In this document: in pieces, positions 1-8,586 of the stretch
Numbering within the stretch: the first letter of the stretch is position 1
Layout: the number at the start of each line of letters is the position of its first letter
From: a virus
IMG/VR virus record: IMGVR_UViG_3300021197_001711
Coordinates: 1-52,152 of that record
Reading direction: 5' to 3' (one strand)
DNA: 52,152 nucleotides
Translations under genes and position numbers: made by a program
The notes under the pieces: generated by a model
Databases searched by the model: none
Told to the model about the DNA's origin: nothing
Seen by the model: the letters and a program-made list of their open reading frames with translations, nothing else

Positions 1-564
1 AGCGCAGAAACGAATCACATTAGCCTTGCATATGATTCATCAGTTAATAAAGTCGTAATTGTTTACTCGGATGCTGGGAACTCTGATTATATTACATCAG
101 TTGTAGCAACTGTAAGTGGAACGAGTATCAGCTTCGGAACTCCAGCAGTAGTATCCAGCAATGTCGTCACTAACCCTATAGGCGTTGCATACAATTCCAG
201 TAGTAATAAGACTTTCGTTACATATCAAGATGGTAGCAATAGTAACTATGGAGCCTATGCACTAGGTACTGTAAGTGGCACTTCAATATCTTTTACAACT
301 TCCGCATATTGGGCCGAAGTAAACGCCACCAAAGATCAATCTGCGGTTTATGACCCAGACCAACAAAAGGTTGTAATTGCTTTTAGAGACGGTGGTAACA
401 GCAACTACGGCACAGGCATCGTAAGCACGTTATCTAGTGCAAACCCTTCATTGACCGTAGGCTCAACCTACTACGTCCAGGATGACGGAACATTATCAAC
501 AACATCCTCGTCAGTAACTGCTGGTAAGGCATTGTCAGCTACAACAATGCTGTTGAAAGGCTAA
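1..564 (+). CDS. Fibre-like structural protein, C-terminal part (5' end outside window)
   Basis: An open frame runs from base 1 to TAA at 562-564 (187 residues), so the start lies upstream. It holds three exact-period repeats of 53 residues (159 bp), each opening with an [A/V]Y[D/N] motif at bases 28, 187 and 346. Each unit has the pattern NKxxxxYxDxxNSxYG followed by a segment ending in VSGTSISF. Short beta-rich repeats of this kind suggest a beta-propeller or beta-prism fibre. The last 45 residues are a different Ser/Thr-rich tail. Its place just before the neck genes and late promoters suggests a virion adhesin or fibre. That role is inferred; no receptor-binding motif can be named. Confidence 0.7.
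   Translation, partial: SAETNHISLAYDSSVNKVVIVYSDAGNSDYITSVVATVSGTSISFGTPAVVSSNVVTNPIGVAYNSSSNKTFVTYQDGSNSNYGAYALGTVSGTSISFTTSAYWAEVNATKDQSAVYDPDQQKVVIAFRDGGNSNYGTGIVSTLSSANPSLTVGSTYYVQDDGTLSTTSSSVTAGKALSATTMLLKG
28..420 (+). repeat. Three 159-bp in-frame repeats in the fibre gene
   Basis: Equivalent codons (TAT at 31, TAC at 190, TAT at 349) are spaced exactly 159 bp apart. Each unit encodes a 53-residue block with NK, Y/F-x-D and NSxYG positions conserved. The DNA copies have diverged at third positions, so the repeat is kept at the protein level. More copies probably lie upstream of the window. Confidence 0.75.
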
Positions 565-581
565 TATAAATAGACTATAAT
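553..581 (+). promoter_or_regulatory. Sigma70-like promoter (TTGAAA-N17-TATAAT)
   Basis: TTGAAA at 553-558 and TATAAT at 576-581 are separated by 17 bp, matching the bacterial housekeeping consensus at 5/6 and 6/6 positions. It overlaps the end of the upstream fibre gene and interleaves with two late boxes, so the gene at 648 could be expressed both early and late. Start would be near base 588. Inference from motif only. Confidence 0.5.
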
Positions 582-589
582 TATAAATA
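565..589 (+). promoter_or_regulatory. Two tandem T4-type late promoters
   Basis: TATAAATA occurs at 565-572 and again at 582-589. This is the full T4 late-promoter box read by RNA polymerase with the gp55 sigma factor, whose gene lies at 26732 in this window. The boxes precede the small gene at 648. Tandem late boxes are seen nowhere else in this window. Confidence 0.8.
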
Positions 590-647
590 CAAACAATAAT
601 AATTGTTTCAACCACAAACTAAAACCTTATAATAAAGGACCGATTAA

Positions 648-908
648 ATGAAGACAATCGTAGATAACGCAACAAATACTTCACGGTATCTTTTTGCTGA
701 CGACAAAGCCGTAACTATGGGTGCTGACACTATTACTGTTGGCGATCCAGCTGAGTTCATCATTGGTGATCTTAACTCTAGCAATGCTACCCTAATCGAA
801 GGTGTTGTTGAGCCTGCCGATTGGTATGGCTGCAAGTACACTCACGATGGTACTGCATGGGCAGAAGTAGAAGGCTGGGTTGATCCACGTCTCGATGACG
901 AAGAATAA
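648..908 (+). CDS. Small acidic conserved protein, 86 aa
   Basis: ATG at 648 follows an AAAGGAC ribosome site and the promoter cluster at 553-589. The 86-residue protein is acidic and has no signal peptide or membrane segment. It contains a Trp-rich C-terminal half (ADWYGCKYTHDGTAWAEVEGW). Small proteins of this look are common beside fibre genes in marine T4-like phages, but I do not recognise a named family. It stands as a single-gene unit: promoters in front and a strong terminator (936-969) behind. That suggests high, independent expression, as for an abundant small virion protein; this is inference. Confidence 0.6.
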   Translation: MKTIVDNATNTSRYLFADDKAVTMGADTITVGDPAEFIIGDLNSSNATLIEGVVEPADWYGCKYTHDGTAWAEVEGWVDPRLDDEE

Positions 909-935
909 GATCTAACTCGCTAGAAAGTTAACAGA

Positions 936-969
936 ACTCCTGTATCGCTTGACGGTGCAGGAGTTTTTG
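936..969 (+). terminator. Rho-independent terminator after the 648 gene
   Basis: AACTCCTG (936-943) pairs with CAGGAGTT (959-966). The stem continues inward through T944-G948/C954-G958 with a five-base loop at 949-953, giving about 13 bp. It runs directly into a T tract at 965-969. Confidence 0.85.
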
Positions 970-1004
970 TTTATGCGTCATCCCTACCCTGTACATTCCT
1001 CTCT

Positions 1005-1012
1005 TATAAATA
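1005..1012 (+). promoter_or_regulatory. Late promoter before neck gene 13
   Basis: Exact TATAAATA box, 22 bp upstream of the ATG at 1035, with an ACGAGGA ribosome site between them. It would start the neck/terminase transcript. Confidence 0.85.
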
Positions 1013-1034
1013 GTAAGATACACGAGGAATAATC

Positions 1035-1778
1035 ATGGCCAAACCAGCAACAAGAGATCAACTAAAAGAATGGTGTTTACGCAATCTCGGTAAGCCTGTG
1101 GTTGATATTAATGTCGATGATGAGCAGCTCGAAGACCGAATTGACGAGGCTATTGCTTACTATCGCGACTATCATTTCGATGGTACTGAGCATGTTTATT
1201 ACAGACACCAAGTTACTGCTGAAGATCAAACCAACGGCTACATCACAGTACCTGAAGTTATAATAGGTGTAACAGGTTGCTTCACAGTTGGTAGCACGTA
1301 CTCAGTAAACAATCTATTCAACGTACGATATCAAATACATCTTAACGATCTGTACAATATGTTGCAATCTTCTATTGTACCATACTCTATGGCTATGACA
1401 CATGTTAATATGTTAGAAGAGATGTTCGTTGGTAAGCAGCCTATTAGATACAATCGTCATAATGACCGTGTCTATATTGATACTAGTTGGAAAGATAAAA
1501 TATCTATCGATAGCTACGTTATATTAGATGCGTACCAGGTTATCGATCCTGATCTCAATACAGATATGTATAGTGATAGATGGCTTCTCCGCTATACAAC
1601 ACAACTCTTCAAACGTCAGTGGGGTGAAAACCTGAAAAAATTCGAAGGTATGCAAATGCCTGGGGGCCTAACATTCAATGGCCAGAAGATATGGGAAGAA
1701 TCACAGGAAGCTATCCTCAAGCTAGAAGATGAGATGATTTCTAGCTACTCACTTCCAGTTCATGACATGATAGGTTAG
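1035..1778 (+). CDS. 13: Neck protein gp13 (head completion)
   Basis: This 247-residue protein matches T4 gp13, which with gp14 forms the neck joining the filled head to the tail; T4 gp13 is longer (309 aa). The N-terminus has the family's helical start, with a WCLRNLGKP motif near residue 13. The middle contains the acidic-aromatic stretch DEAIAYYRDYHFDG at about residues 37-50, and the C-terminus has a Trp- and Gln-rich helix (TTQLFKRQWGENL). It is followed after 2 bp by gp14, 15 and 16 in T4 order, which strongly supports the assignment. Expression is late, from the box at 1005. No anomaly seen. Confidence 0.9.
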   Translation: MAKPATRDQLKEWCLRNLGKPVVDINVDDEQLEDRIDEAIAYYRDYHFDGTEHVYYRHQVTAEDQTNGYITVPEVIIGVTGCFTVGSTYSVNNLFNVRYQIHLNDLYNMLQSSIVPYSMAMTHVNMLEEMFVGKQPIRYNRHNDRVYIDTSWKDKISIDSYVILDAYQVIDPDLNTDMYSDRWLLRYTTQLFKRQWGENLKKFEGMQMPGGLTFNGQKIWEESQEAILKLEDEMISSYSLPVHDMIG

Positions 1779-1780
1779 CA

Positions 1781-2632
1781 ATGGCTACCAACAAATACTT
1801 CAATAACTTTGCATATGGTAGAGAGCAAGACCTTGTTGAAGATCTTACAATCGAAGCGATAAAGATCTACGGACACAACGTCAAGTACATGCCTCGTACC
1901 ACGGTTAACCTCGATCATCTATTTGGTGAGGATACCTTAAGCAAGTTTGATGAAGCTATTGATGTTGAAATGTATATCAAGAACGTCGAAGGGTTTGAAG
2001 GTGAAGGCGATCTTCTCTCTCGCTTTGGTTTAGAGATAAGAGACCAAATAACCTTTACAGTAGCGAGAAAGCGTTTTGATCAAGCGATCACGTCTCCTAA
2101 AATAATTACAGAAGTAGGTTATAACCTTATATTCGAGGATGGTAGTACTAAAGATCCATCCCGTCAATACCTAACAGGATCTGCAGATACAGATTCGTTT
2201 ATGCTAGAAGGTAACGACTACCTCAATACCATAAACAGACCACAGGAAGGCGATCTCATCTACTTTCCAATGGTCGGTAAGATATTTGAAATCAAGTTTG
2301 TCGAACACGAGCAGATATTCTATCAAACAGGACGTCTACAGACTTACGATGTTAGATGTGAGTTGTTCGAATACAGCTCAGAGCGAATCGATACTGGTAA
2401 CACAGAGATTGATCTTATTGAAGATACTTACAGTCTTGATACACTTGTACATCAGGTTACGTTGGAAGATGGTACAGGAGTTGCTCAGCTTGAAGATGGT
2501 GGTACGTTGTTGCAAGAATATACAATCGAGAGTACAGATGCATCTGCAAACAACGAGTTCTTCCAATCCAACGCAGACAATATATTAGACTTCAGTGAAA
2601 TGAATCCCTTTGGGGATATAGACAGGTATTAA
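1781..2632 (+). CDS. 14: Neck protein gp14
   Basis: 283 residues, against 256 in T4 gp14, the partner of gp13 in the neck that completes DNA-filled heads. The opening MATNKYFNNFAYGREQDLVE is typical of the family. A conserved central region around residues 90-180 includes the TFTVARKRFD segment and a GDLIYFPM motif. The last 60 residues are acidic and rich in Glu/Asp repeats, a variable tail. It begins 2 bp after gp13 stops and ends 1 bp before gp15, so the neck genes are probably translated as a coupled unit. Confidence 0.9.
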   Translation: MATNKYFNNFAYGREQDLVEDLTIEAIKIYGHNVKYMPRTTVNLDHLFGEDTLSKFDEAIDVEMYIKNVEGFEGEGDLLSRFGLEIRDQITFTVARKRFDQAITSPKIITEVGYNLIFEDGSTKDPSRQYLTGSADTDSFMLEGNDYLNTINRPQEGDLIYFPMVGKIFEIKFVEHEQIFYQTGRLQTYDVRCELFEYSSERIDTGNTEIDLIEDTYSLDTLVHQVTLEDGTGVAQLEDGGTLLQEYTIESTDASANNEFFQSNADNILDFSEMNPFGDIDRY

Positions 2633-2633
2633 G

Positions 2634-3434
2634 ATGTTTGGAAAGTCGTTCTATCATGGCACGTTAAGAAAATATGTTATCGTTTTTGGTAATATGTTTA
2701 ACGGCATCTATGTGCAACGATTCAATCAAAACAACGAAAGAATTCAGACTCTAAAAGTACCAATTGCTTATGGTCCCAAAGAAAAGTTTCTTGTAAGGTT
2801 AGCTCAGGATTCTAATCTGGATCAAGACGTAGCTATCTCGTTGCCAAGAATCGGTTTCGAAATGATAGGTGTCAATTATGCAGCTAATAGAAAGCTGCCG
2901 TCGACACAAAAGAACGTAAAGTTAAGTAGTACTGACAACACCAACTACACTACTCAATTCAGACCTGTGCCTTACGATATTCAGTTTCAAATGAGCTTCT
3001 TTGTTAAGAACGCTGACGATGGTACTCAAATACTTGAACAGGTACTACCATACTTTCAACCAGAATGGACCAACAACATTAAGCTGCTTCCCGAGATGGA
3101 TCTCACCTATGATGTACCGTGCGTTCTCAACGATGTGTCTGTAGAGGACACTTATGAGGGTAGCTTTGATACGAGACGAGCGTTGATATGGAATCTCAAC
3201 TTTACCATGAAAGGATACATCTTTGGTCCTGTATCAACAACTGGTCTCATTAAAAGAACAATACTTAACTTTGCTGATGATATGCCAAGGGCTGATGCTC
3301 AGGAAAGAGTAACTATTACACCAGGCCTGACAGCTGACGGTAAACCAACGTCCAACACAGCACTGTCTGTCAACATTAATGATATTGATGCAGAAGATGA
3401 TTACGGTTTTGCAAAAACTATAACCGAGCTATAA
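2634..3434 (+). CDS. 15: Tail completion and sheath-stabiliser protein gp15
   Basis: 266 residues, close to T4 gp15 (272 aa), which forms a ring on top of the tail, holds the sheath and docks the neck. Visible family features are the start MFGKSFYHGTLRKYVIVFGN, the central RPVPYDIQFQMSFFVKNADD segment and the IWNLNFTMKGYIFGP motif near residue 190. It lies between gp14 and gp16 with 1-bp gaps on each side, the standard T4 order. Late expression is expected by read-through from 1005. Confidence 0.9.
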   Translation: MFGKSFYHGTLRKYVIVFGNMFNGIYVQRFNQNNERIQTLKVPIAYGPKEKFLVRLAQDSNLDQDVAISLPRIGFEMIGVNYAANRKLPSTQKNVKLSSTDNTNYTTQFRPVPYDIQFQMSFFVKNADDGTQILEQVLPYFQPEWTNNIKLLPEMDLTYDVPCVLNDVSVEDTYEGSFDTRRALIWNLNFTMKGYIFGPVSTTGLIKRTILNFADDMPRADAQERVTITPGLTADGKPTSNTALSVNINDIDAEDDYGFAKTITEL

Positions 3435-3435
3435 C

Positions 3436-3861
3436 ATGAGTAAATCAATAATGGAAAAGAACTTCGAAGAGATCTTTGATCTTCCAGTAGAAGAAAAAAA
3501 GTCTGAAGTAGAGGTGATTGAAGCCTCTAAGCCAGTCTCTACGGAAGATACTAATGACGTCGACGCTGACTATCAGTACGCTCGAGAAAACCTATATAAC
3601 GTAATAGATAAGGGATCAGATGCCCTATCAACACTCGTCGAGTTAGCAAATCAAAGTGAGTCACCTAGAGCTTTCGAAATAGTAGGACAACTAATTAAAA
3701 CTCTATCAGATTCAAATAAAGACCTGTTGGAGTTGCAGAGTAAAGTAAAGAAGATAAAAGACGAGGAACCGAAAGGTCCCAATAGTGTTACAAATGCGCT
3801 GTTTATCGGGAATACTGCCGAGTTACAGAAAATGATTAAGGATCGTAAGAAAGATGTATGA
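3436..3861 (+). CDS. 16: Small terminase subunit gp16
   Basis: 141 residues (T4 gp16 is 164). The small terminase recognises or holds DNA and regulates the large subunit gp17 during packaging. The protein is very charged: an acidic N-terminal third, then two long helices at about residues 45-110 of the type that form the gp16 ring, including LYNVIDKGSDALSTLVELA. Identification rests on size, helical pattern and its place after gp15. It overlaps the next gene (a nuclease-like gene) by 8 bp rather than leading straight to gp17, which is unusual. Confidence 0.85.
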   Translation: MSKSIMEKNFEEIFDLPVEEKKSEVEVIEASKPVSTEDTNDVDADYQYARENLYNVIDKGSDALSTLVELANQSESPRAFEIVGQLIKTLSDSNKDLLELQSKVKKIKDEEPKGPNSVTNALFIGNTAELQKMIKDRKKDV

Positions 3862-4297
3862 ATATAATGTGAAGGTTTGTAAAGTGATTGATGGTGATAC
3901 AGCTGACGTCGATATAGATCTCGGTTTTGGTATATGGCTTAGAAAAGAACGTGTTCGGATTATGGGTATTGATACACCTGAAAGTCGAACCAGGGATAAG
4001 GTTGAAAAAAAGTTCGGGCTTGCAGCTAAAAAAAGATTAAAAGAACTGCTCGGATCCAAATCAGTACTGAAAACGCAGATTGATAGATCTGGTGAAGATG
4101 CGAGAGGAAAGTTTGGCCGCATATTAGGAGACTTCTTAGTATACGATAGTATGAACGATATGTGGAGACCGGTGACGCAGGTATTGATAAATGAAGGTCA
4201 CGCCGTTCTGTATAACGGGCAGAGCAAAGATGATATTCGAGACGAGCATTTAGCTAATAGAGAAAGATTGATTGCTGAAGGAGTAGTAACGCTTTAG
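3854..4297 (+). CDS. Staphylococcal-nuclease-like (SNase/thermonuclease) protein
   Basis: 147 residues with a clear SNase fold signature: VIDGDTADVDID near residues 11-22, then RIMGIDTPESR, then GKFGRILGDF. The catalytic residues of SNase fit as R35, D40 and E43, with the second arginine at R89; D15 matches the calcium aspartate. There is no signal peptide or membrane segment, so it should act inside the infected cell on DNA or RNA. It starts within the last codons of gp16 (8-bp overlap) and precedes gp17, so it is co-expressed with the terminase. Possible roles are host DNA breakdown, clean-up of DNA ends during packaging, or nucleotide recycling; none is proven. Confidence 0.85.
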   Translation: MYEYNVKVCKVIDGDTADVDIDLGFGIWLRKERVRIMGIDTPESRTRDKVEKKFGLAAKKRLKELLGSKSVLKTQIDRSGEDARGKFGRILGDFLVYDSMNDMWRPVTQVLINEGHAVLYNGQSKDDIRDEHLANRERLIAEGVVTL

Positions 4298-4357
4298 ATA
4301 TACCCTTTATGGGCTACACCATGATTATAATAGTGAAACTGGAAGAGGTCAACAGAT

Positions 4358-5995
4358 ATGCCGAAAATATACCTAGGTAATCAAAACCTAAAAGCAGCCG
4401 GCGTCCAGGTTGAGTTCACCCAAGAGCAAGTACAAGAGTATATAAAGGTAGCGACAAACAGTCAGTACTTCATTAAAAACTATACTAAGATTGTAAGTGT
4501 TGATGAAGGTCTTATACCATTTGCTACTTGGGAATTCCAGGACAAGATGCTGGAGACCTTTGAAGACAATCGTTTCTCAATATGTAAGCTCCCAAGACAG
4601 GTAGGCAAAACAACAACGGTTGGTGCTTATCTACTTTGGAAGATATTGTTTACCGAAGACTACAATATAGCAATCCTTGCTAACAAAAGATCCCAAGCGA
4701 TTGAAATACTAGGTAGAATACAGTTAATGTACGAACACCTGCCTGATTGGATGCAGCAAGGTGTGTTAGAATGGAACAAAGCAAGTCTAAGACTTGAAAA
4801 CGGTTCTGAAATAATAGCATCCTCCACATCGTCTAGCGCGATTCGTGGTACGTCTCAGAACTTGATATACCTTGATGAGTTTGCGTTCGTACCAAATAAT
4901 ATACAAGAAGAGTTTTTCACATCAGTATTTCCTACCATTTCATCTGGTAAAACTTCAAAGGTAATTATTACATCTACACCGAACGGTATGAATCTATTCT
5001 ATAAGATATGGGTAGAAAGTGAGGAAGAACGTAACGATTACGAAAGAGTGGAAATACACTGGTCGGATGTACCAGGGAGAGACGAAGAGTGGCGTGAAGA
5101 GATTATACGCAACACGTCTGAAGAACAGTTTCGTCAAGAATTTGAATGTGAGTTCTTAGGTAGTACGAATACTCTAATTCATCCGACCAAGCTAAAAGCG
5201 CTTACATTTAGATCGCCTTTATATACGAAGAATAATTTTATTTGTTATGAAGAGTCGCAACGAGATCGCACATACGTAATTGTTGCTGACACATCAAGAG
5301 GGCTTGGCCAAGATTATTCTGCATTCGTAGTTTTTGATATTACAGAGTATCCATATAAAGGTGTCGGTCTGTATCGGAGCAAGGAAATATCTCCGATGCT
5401 GTATCCAAATGTTATATATGACGCAGCAAAGCAGTATAACGATGCGTTCGTATTGATAGAAATAAACGATATAGGTGAGCAGGTATCAAACATATTATTT
5501 CATGACTTTGAATACGAGAATATATTTAGAGCATCGCTTAACAGTGGATCCCAATACGTATCGTCAGGGTTTGGCGGTGGTAGATCTCAGTTAGGTGTAA
5601 GAACAACTAAGTCAGTCAAGCGTCTTGGATGTTCAACTCTAAAAGATATGATTGAGCAAGACAAGCTCATATTTGAAGATTATGACTATATTACCGAGCT
5701 TTGTAACTTTGTACAAATAAAAGAAAGTTACCAAGCTGAAGAAGGCTTTCATGATGATATTGTAATGTGTACGGTGTTGTTTTCATGGCTTGTCAGACAA
5801 GACTATTTTAAAGAACTGACTGACAGCGATCTCAGAAAGAGATTATACGAAGATAACCAGAAAATGATTGAAGACGAGATGTTACCATTTGGCTTTTTTG
5901 ATGATGGTCGTGAAGACGACAGTATAATAAGCATCGATACTGATAGATTGGGGTGGTCTCTACCGCCTTCTGAGATGATAGATGATAAATGGTAA
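4358..5995 (+). CDS. 17: Large terminase subunit gp17 (packaging ATPase and nuclease)
   Basis: 545 residues (T4 gp17 is 610). It powers DNA translocation into proheads and cuts concatemers. The N-terminal ATPase has a Walker A motif LPRQVGKTTT at about residues 78-87, Walker B LIYLDEFAF with D173-E174, and a coupling motif IITSTPNG near 205. The C-terminal RNase H-like nuclease has VADTSRGLGQDYS around residue 310, IEIND near 367, and the final acidic pair in HDDIVMC near 465. It starts after a 60-bp gap from the SNase gene with a GAAGAGG ribosome site. A TATAAT at 4326-4331 lacks a good -35, so I do not call a promoter. Confidence 0.95.
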   Translation: MPKIYLGNQNLKAAGVQVEFTQEQVQEYIKVATNSQYFIKNYTKIVSVDEGLIPFATWEFQDKMLETFEDNRFSICKLPRQVGKTTTVGAYLLWKILFTEDYNIAILANKRSQAIEILGRIQLMYEHLPDWMQQGVLEWNKASLRLENGSEIIASSTSSSAIRGTSQNLIYLDEFAFVPNNIQEEFFTSVFPTISSGKTSKVIITSTPNGMNLFYKIWVESEEERNDYERVEIHWSDVPGRDEEWREEIIRNTSEEQFRQEFECEFLGSTNTLIHPTKLKALTFRSPLYTKNNFICYEESQRDRTYVIVADTSRGLGQDYSAFVVFDITEYPYKGVGLYRSKEISPMLYPNVIYDAAKQYNDAFVLIEINDIGEQVSNILFHDFEYENIFRASLNSGSQYVSSGFGGGRSQLGVRTTKSVKRLGCSTLKDMIEQDKLIFEDYDYITELCNFVQIKESYQAEEGFHDDIVMCTVLFSWLVRQDYFKELTDSDLRKRLYEDNQKMIEDEMLPFGFFDDGREDDSIISIDTDRLGWSLPPSEMIDDKW

Positions 5996-6006
5996 ATCAT
6001 TGGAAT

Positions 6007-6014
6007 TATAAATA
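6007..6014 (+). promoter_or_regulatory. Late promoter before the sheath gene
   Basis: Exact TATAAATA, 37 bp upstream of the gp18 ATG, followed by a strong AAGGAGAT ribosome site at 6039-6046. Confidence 0.85.
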
Positions 6015-6051
6015 AAAAAGAATCAAACACCTTACATAAGGAGATAACACA

Positions 6052-7971
6052 ATGCCATTTCAAGTATCGCCCGGCGTAAACGTCAGTGAAGTTGATTTGA
6101 CTACTGTAGTACCTTCCGTCTCAACTACAGAAGGCGGTGTTGCAGGTCATTTTCGTTGGGGTCCTGTTGAGCAGAGAGTATTAGTTACTTCTGAAGATCA
6201 ACTAGTATCACAATTCAACAAGCCAAACACAGACACATATGAAACATTTTTTACTGCAGCTAACTTTCTTAGCTACGGTAATGCGCTTTATGTTGTGAGA
6301 ACAAATTCAACTGGCCTCAAGAACGCAACCGGCAACGCTGGTAATTCAGCTATAACACTAATTAAGAATTCCGACGACTATGTAAACAGCTACAACAGTG
6401 GCATTAGCAACGTAGGCGACTGGGTTGCAAAATATCCTGGTGCATTGGGTAACTCTCTAAAAGTATCAGTATGTCCTAGCTCTGATGCATTCAAGAATAC
6501 ACTAGGTGGCACATATACAATTACAGCCAACTCCACAGCATTAGTAACATCTGCTAACGTAGCTGGTGACTTGGTTGCTGGGGATATTTTGGAACTGGGT
6601 CCAACACTCGGTGCAAAGCAAGATATTAAAGTATCGTCTGTTGCTGCTAACGGCACAAGCGTTATACTTGCTACAGCATATACGGGTGTTGCAGTAACCG
6701 CCAACACAAGTCTTAAGCGCCGTTGGGAATACTCAAGCAACACTAGCCGAGCTCCTGGCACTACTCAGCACGCTACAAACACAGGTAGCACCAACGATGC
6801 AATGCACATTGCTGTTGTTGATGAAGATGGATTGTGGTCAGGTATCAAAGGAACTGTTCTAGAAGTATTTGAAAATGTTTCAAAAGCATCTGATGCCAAA
6901 GATACAACTGGCGCAACAAACTACTATAAAGACGTAGTAAATAACAGATCCAAGTACGTTTGGTGGGCTGCCCATAATGGTAGCAACACTAATGCTGGTT
7001 CTGCTTCCAATAGTGTAGCATACGGTACTCCATCTGTTGTTCAAACAGTATCCATGGTTAATGGAGCAGACGGTTCTGCAGCTACTGCTGGGGAAGTAAA
7101 TACAGCACTTGATAAGTTCAAGAACAGCGAAGATGTTGATCTGTCCTTCATCATGGTAGCAGGTCAAGGCCAAACAGTTGCAACTCATGCAATTAATAGC
7201 ATTGCAGAAGTTCGTAAAGACTGTTTAGTATGCCTATCACCTCCAAGCAGCACTGTAGTAAACAATGCATCATACGAAGGTAAAGAAGTAGCGGATGTTG
7301 TATCGTACCGAGATAGTTTGCCTTCTAGCACATACGCTGTAATGGACAGTGGTTGGAAATACCAATACGACAAGTACAATGACGTTTATAGGTGGATTCC
7401 TTGTAACGGCGACACAGCTGGACTGATGGTTCGAACTGATACAGTCAGAGATCCTTGGTTCTCACCAGCTGGTTTTAACCGTGGAAACATCAAGAATGTT
7501 GTTAAGATGGCTTGGAACCCAAGAAAGGCTGATCGCGATACTCTGTACAAGAGCAGCGTTAACCCAGTGGTTACATTCCCTGGACAAGGTACTGTGTTGT
7601 ACGGTGATAAGACTCTTGTTGATCAACCAGGTGCATTCGATAGAATCAATGTCCGAAGGTTGTTCATCGTATTAGAGAAGGCTATCTCAACTGCAGCTAA
7701 CTCAACGTTGTTTGAATTCAACGATGAGTTCACAAGAGCCCAGTTTAGAAATCTTGTAGAGCCATTCCTGCGTGACGTTAAAGGTCGACGCGGTGTCACA
7801 GACTTCCGAGTTGTATGTGACGAAACGAACAACACCGGTGGCGTAATTGATCGTAACGAATTCGTAGGTGACATTTACATTAAACCGAATCGTTCAATCA
7901 ACTACATTCAGCTCAACTTTGTTGCAGTTAGGACTGGTGTTGAATTCTCCGAAATTGTTGGCCAAGGCTAA
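6052..7971 (+). CDS. 18: Contractile tail sheath protein gp18
   Basis: 639 residues, close to T4 gp18 (659). It polymerises around the tube and contracts during infection. The N-terminus MPFQVSPGVNVSEVDLTTVV is the classic sheath start, followed by GGVAGHFRWGPVEQ. The C-terminal domain has the conserved core: NVRRLFIVLEKAIS, then FEFNDEFTRAQFRNLVEPFL, and ends with the YIQLNFVAVRTGVEFSEIVGQ strand that swaps between subunits. The middle (about residues 120-300) is Thr/Asn/Ala-rich and variable, as in other sheath proteins. It has its own late promoter and strong ribosome site, as expected for a very abundant protein. Confidence 0.95.
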   Translation: MPFQVSPGVNVSEVDLTTVVPSVSTTEGGVAGHFRWGPVEQRVLVTSEDQLVSQFNKPNTDTYETFFTAANFLSYGNALYVVRTNSTGLKNATGNAGNSAITLIKNSDDYVNSYNSGISNVGDWVAKYPGALGNSLKVSVCPSSDAFKNTLGGTYTITANSTALVTSANVAGDLVAGDILELGPTLGAKQDIKVSSVAANGTSVILATAYTGVAVTANTSLKRRWEYSSNTSRAPGTTQHATNTGSTNDAMHIAVVDEDGLWSGIKGTVLEVFENVSKASDAKDTTGATNYYKDVVNNRSKYVWWAAHNGSNTNAGSASNSVAYGTPSVVQTVSMVNGADGSAATAGEVNTALDKFKNSEDVDLSFIMVAGQGQTVATHAINSIAEVRKDCLVCLSPPSSTVVNNASYEGKEVADVVSYRDSLPSSTYAVMDSGWKYQYDKYNDVYRWIPCNGDTAGLMVRTDTVRDPWFSPAGFNRGNIKNVVKMAWNPRKADRDTLYKSSVNPVVTFPGQGTVLYGDKTLVDQPGAFDRINVRRLFIVLEKAISTAANSTLFEFNDEFTRAQFRNLVEPFLRDVKGRRGVTDFRVVCDETNNTGGVIDRNEFVGDIYIKPNRSINYIQLNFVAVRTGVEFSEIVGQG

Positions 7972-7988
7972 ACGGTTAACCATAAACA

Positions 7989-7996
7989 TATAAATA
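7989..7996 (+). promoter_or_regulatory. Late promoter before the tube gene
   Basis: Exact TATAAATA, 24 bp upstream of the gp19 ATG at 8021, with TAAGGAGAA between. Sheath and tube thus each have their own late promoter. Confidence 0.85.
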
Positions 7997-8020
7997 GAAA
8001 TATATCTTAAGGAGAATAAC

Positions 8021-8566
8021 ATGGCTTTTAACGTAAGCGACTTTAGAGGTCAACTGGAATTTGGAGGGGCTCGTCCCTCCTTATTCGAGGTTCAGATCTT
8101 TAATCCAATTAATGCGACTGGAGATTTGAAGACGCCTTTCATGGTCAGAGCAGCTCAGCTTCCAGGAGCTACTGTAGGAACTATTCCTGTATCGTACTTC
8201 GGACGTCAAGTAAAAGTAGCTGGCAACAGAACTTTTGACGCTTGGACAACTACCATCATTAACGATGAAGATTTTATCATCCGAAATGCTATGGAAGAAT
8301 GGAATAACCAACTCAGCACTTTCGAAGGTAATGTACGAGCTACAGGTACTAGCCCATCTTCATACAAGTCTACTGCTATTGTTAAGCAGTTTGCAAAAGA
8401 TGGTTCGGTTCTACGAACTTACGAGTTCGACGGAATCTGGTGTTCTGACCTTGCTCCTATCGATCTTTCATGGGATGCTGAAGGTATACAAGAATATGCT
8501 GTTACATTCCAGTACGACTACTGGCGTGTACAAGGTGGTACCACTGGCGATGCCGGTGGCGTTTAA
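8021..8566 (+). CDS. 19: Tail tube protein gp19
   Basis: 181 residues (T4 gp19 is 163). It stacks as hexamers to form the inner tail tube. The start MAFNVSDFRGQLEFGGARPS, the VRAAQLPGATVGTIPVSYFGR segment (tube-like beta hairpin), WNNQLSTFEGN and the closing VTFQYDYWRV strand are all characteristic. It directly follows the sheath gene as in T4. Late promoter at 7989. Confidence 0.95.
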   Translation: MAFNVSDFRGQLEFGGARPSLFEVQIFNPINATGDLKTPFMVRAAQLPGATVGTIPVSYFGRQVKVAGNRTFDAWTTTIINDEDFIIRNAMEEWNNQLSTFEGNVRATGTSPSSYKSTAIVKQFAKDGSVLRTYEFDGIWCSDLAPIDLSWDAEGIQEYAVTFQYDYWRVQGGTTGDAGGV

Positions 8567-8586
8567 TTAATACTTGGAGACGCTAG

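Noticed and set aside
4326-4331. TATAAT before the large terminase gene as a promoter
   Set aside because: No acceptable -35 box at 15-19 bp upstream, and terminase should be read from the late promoter at 1005.
6390-6761. Reverse-strand 123-codon frame inside the sheath gene
   Set aside because: Antisense to a well-supported gp18; no independent support.
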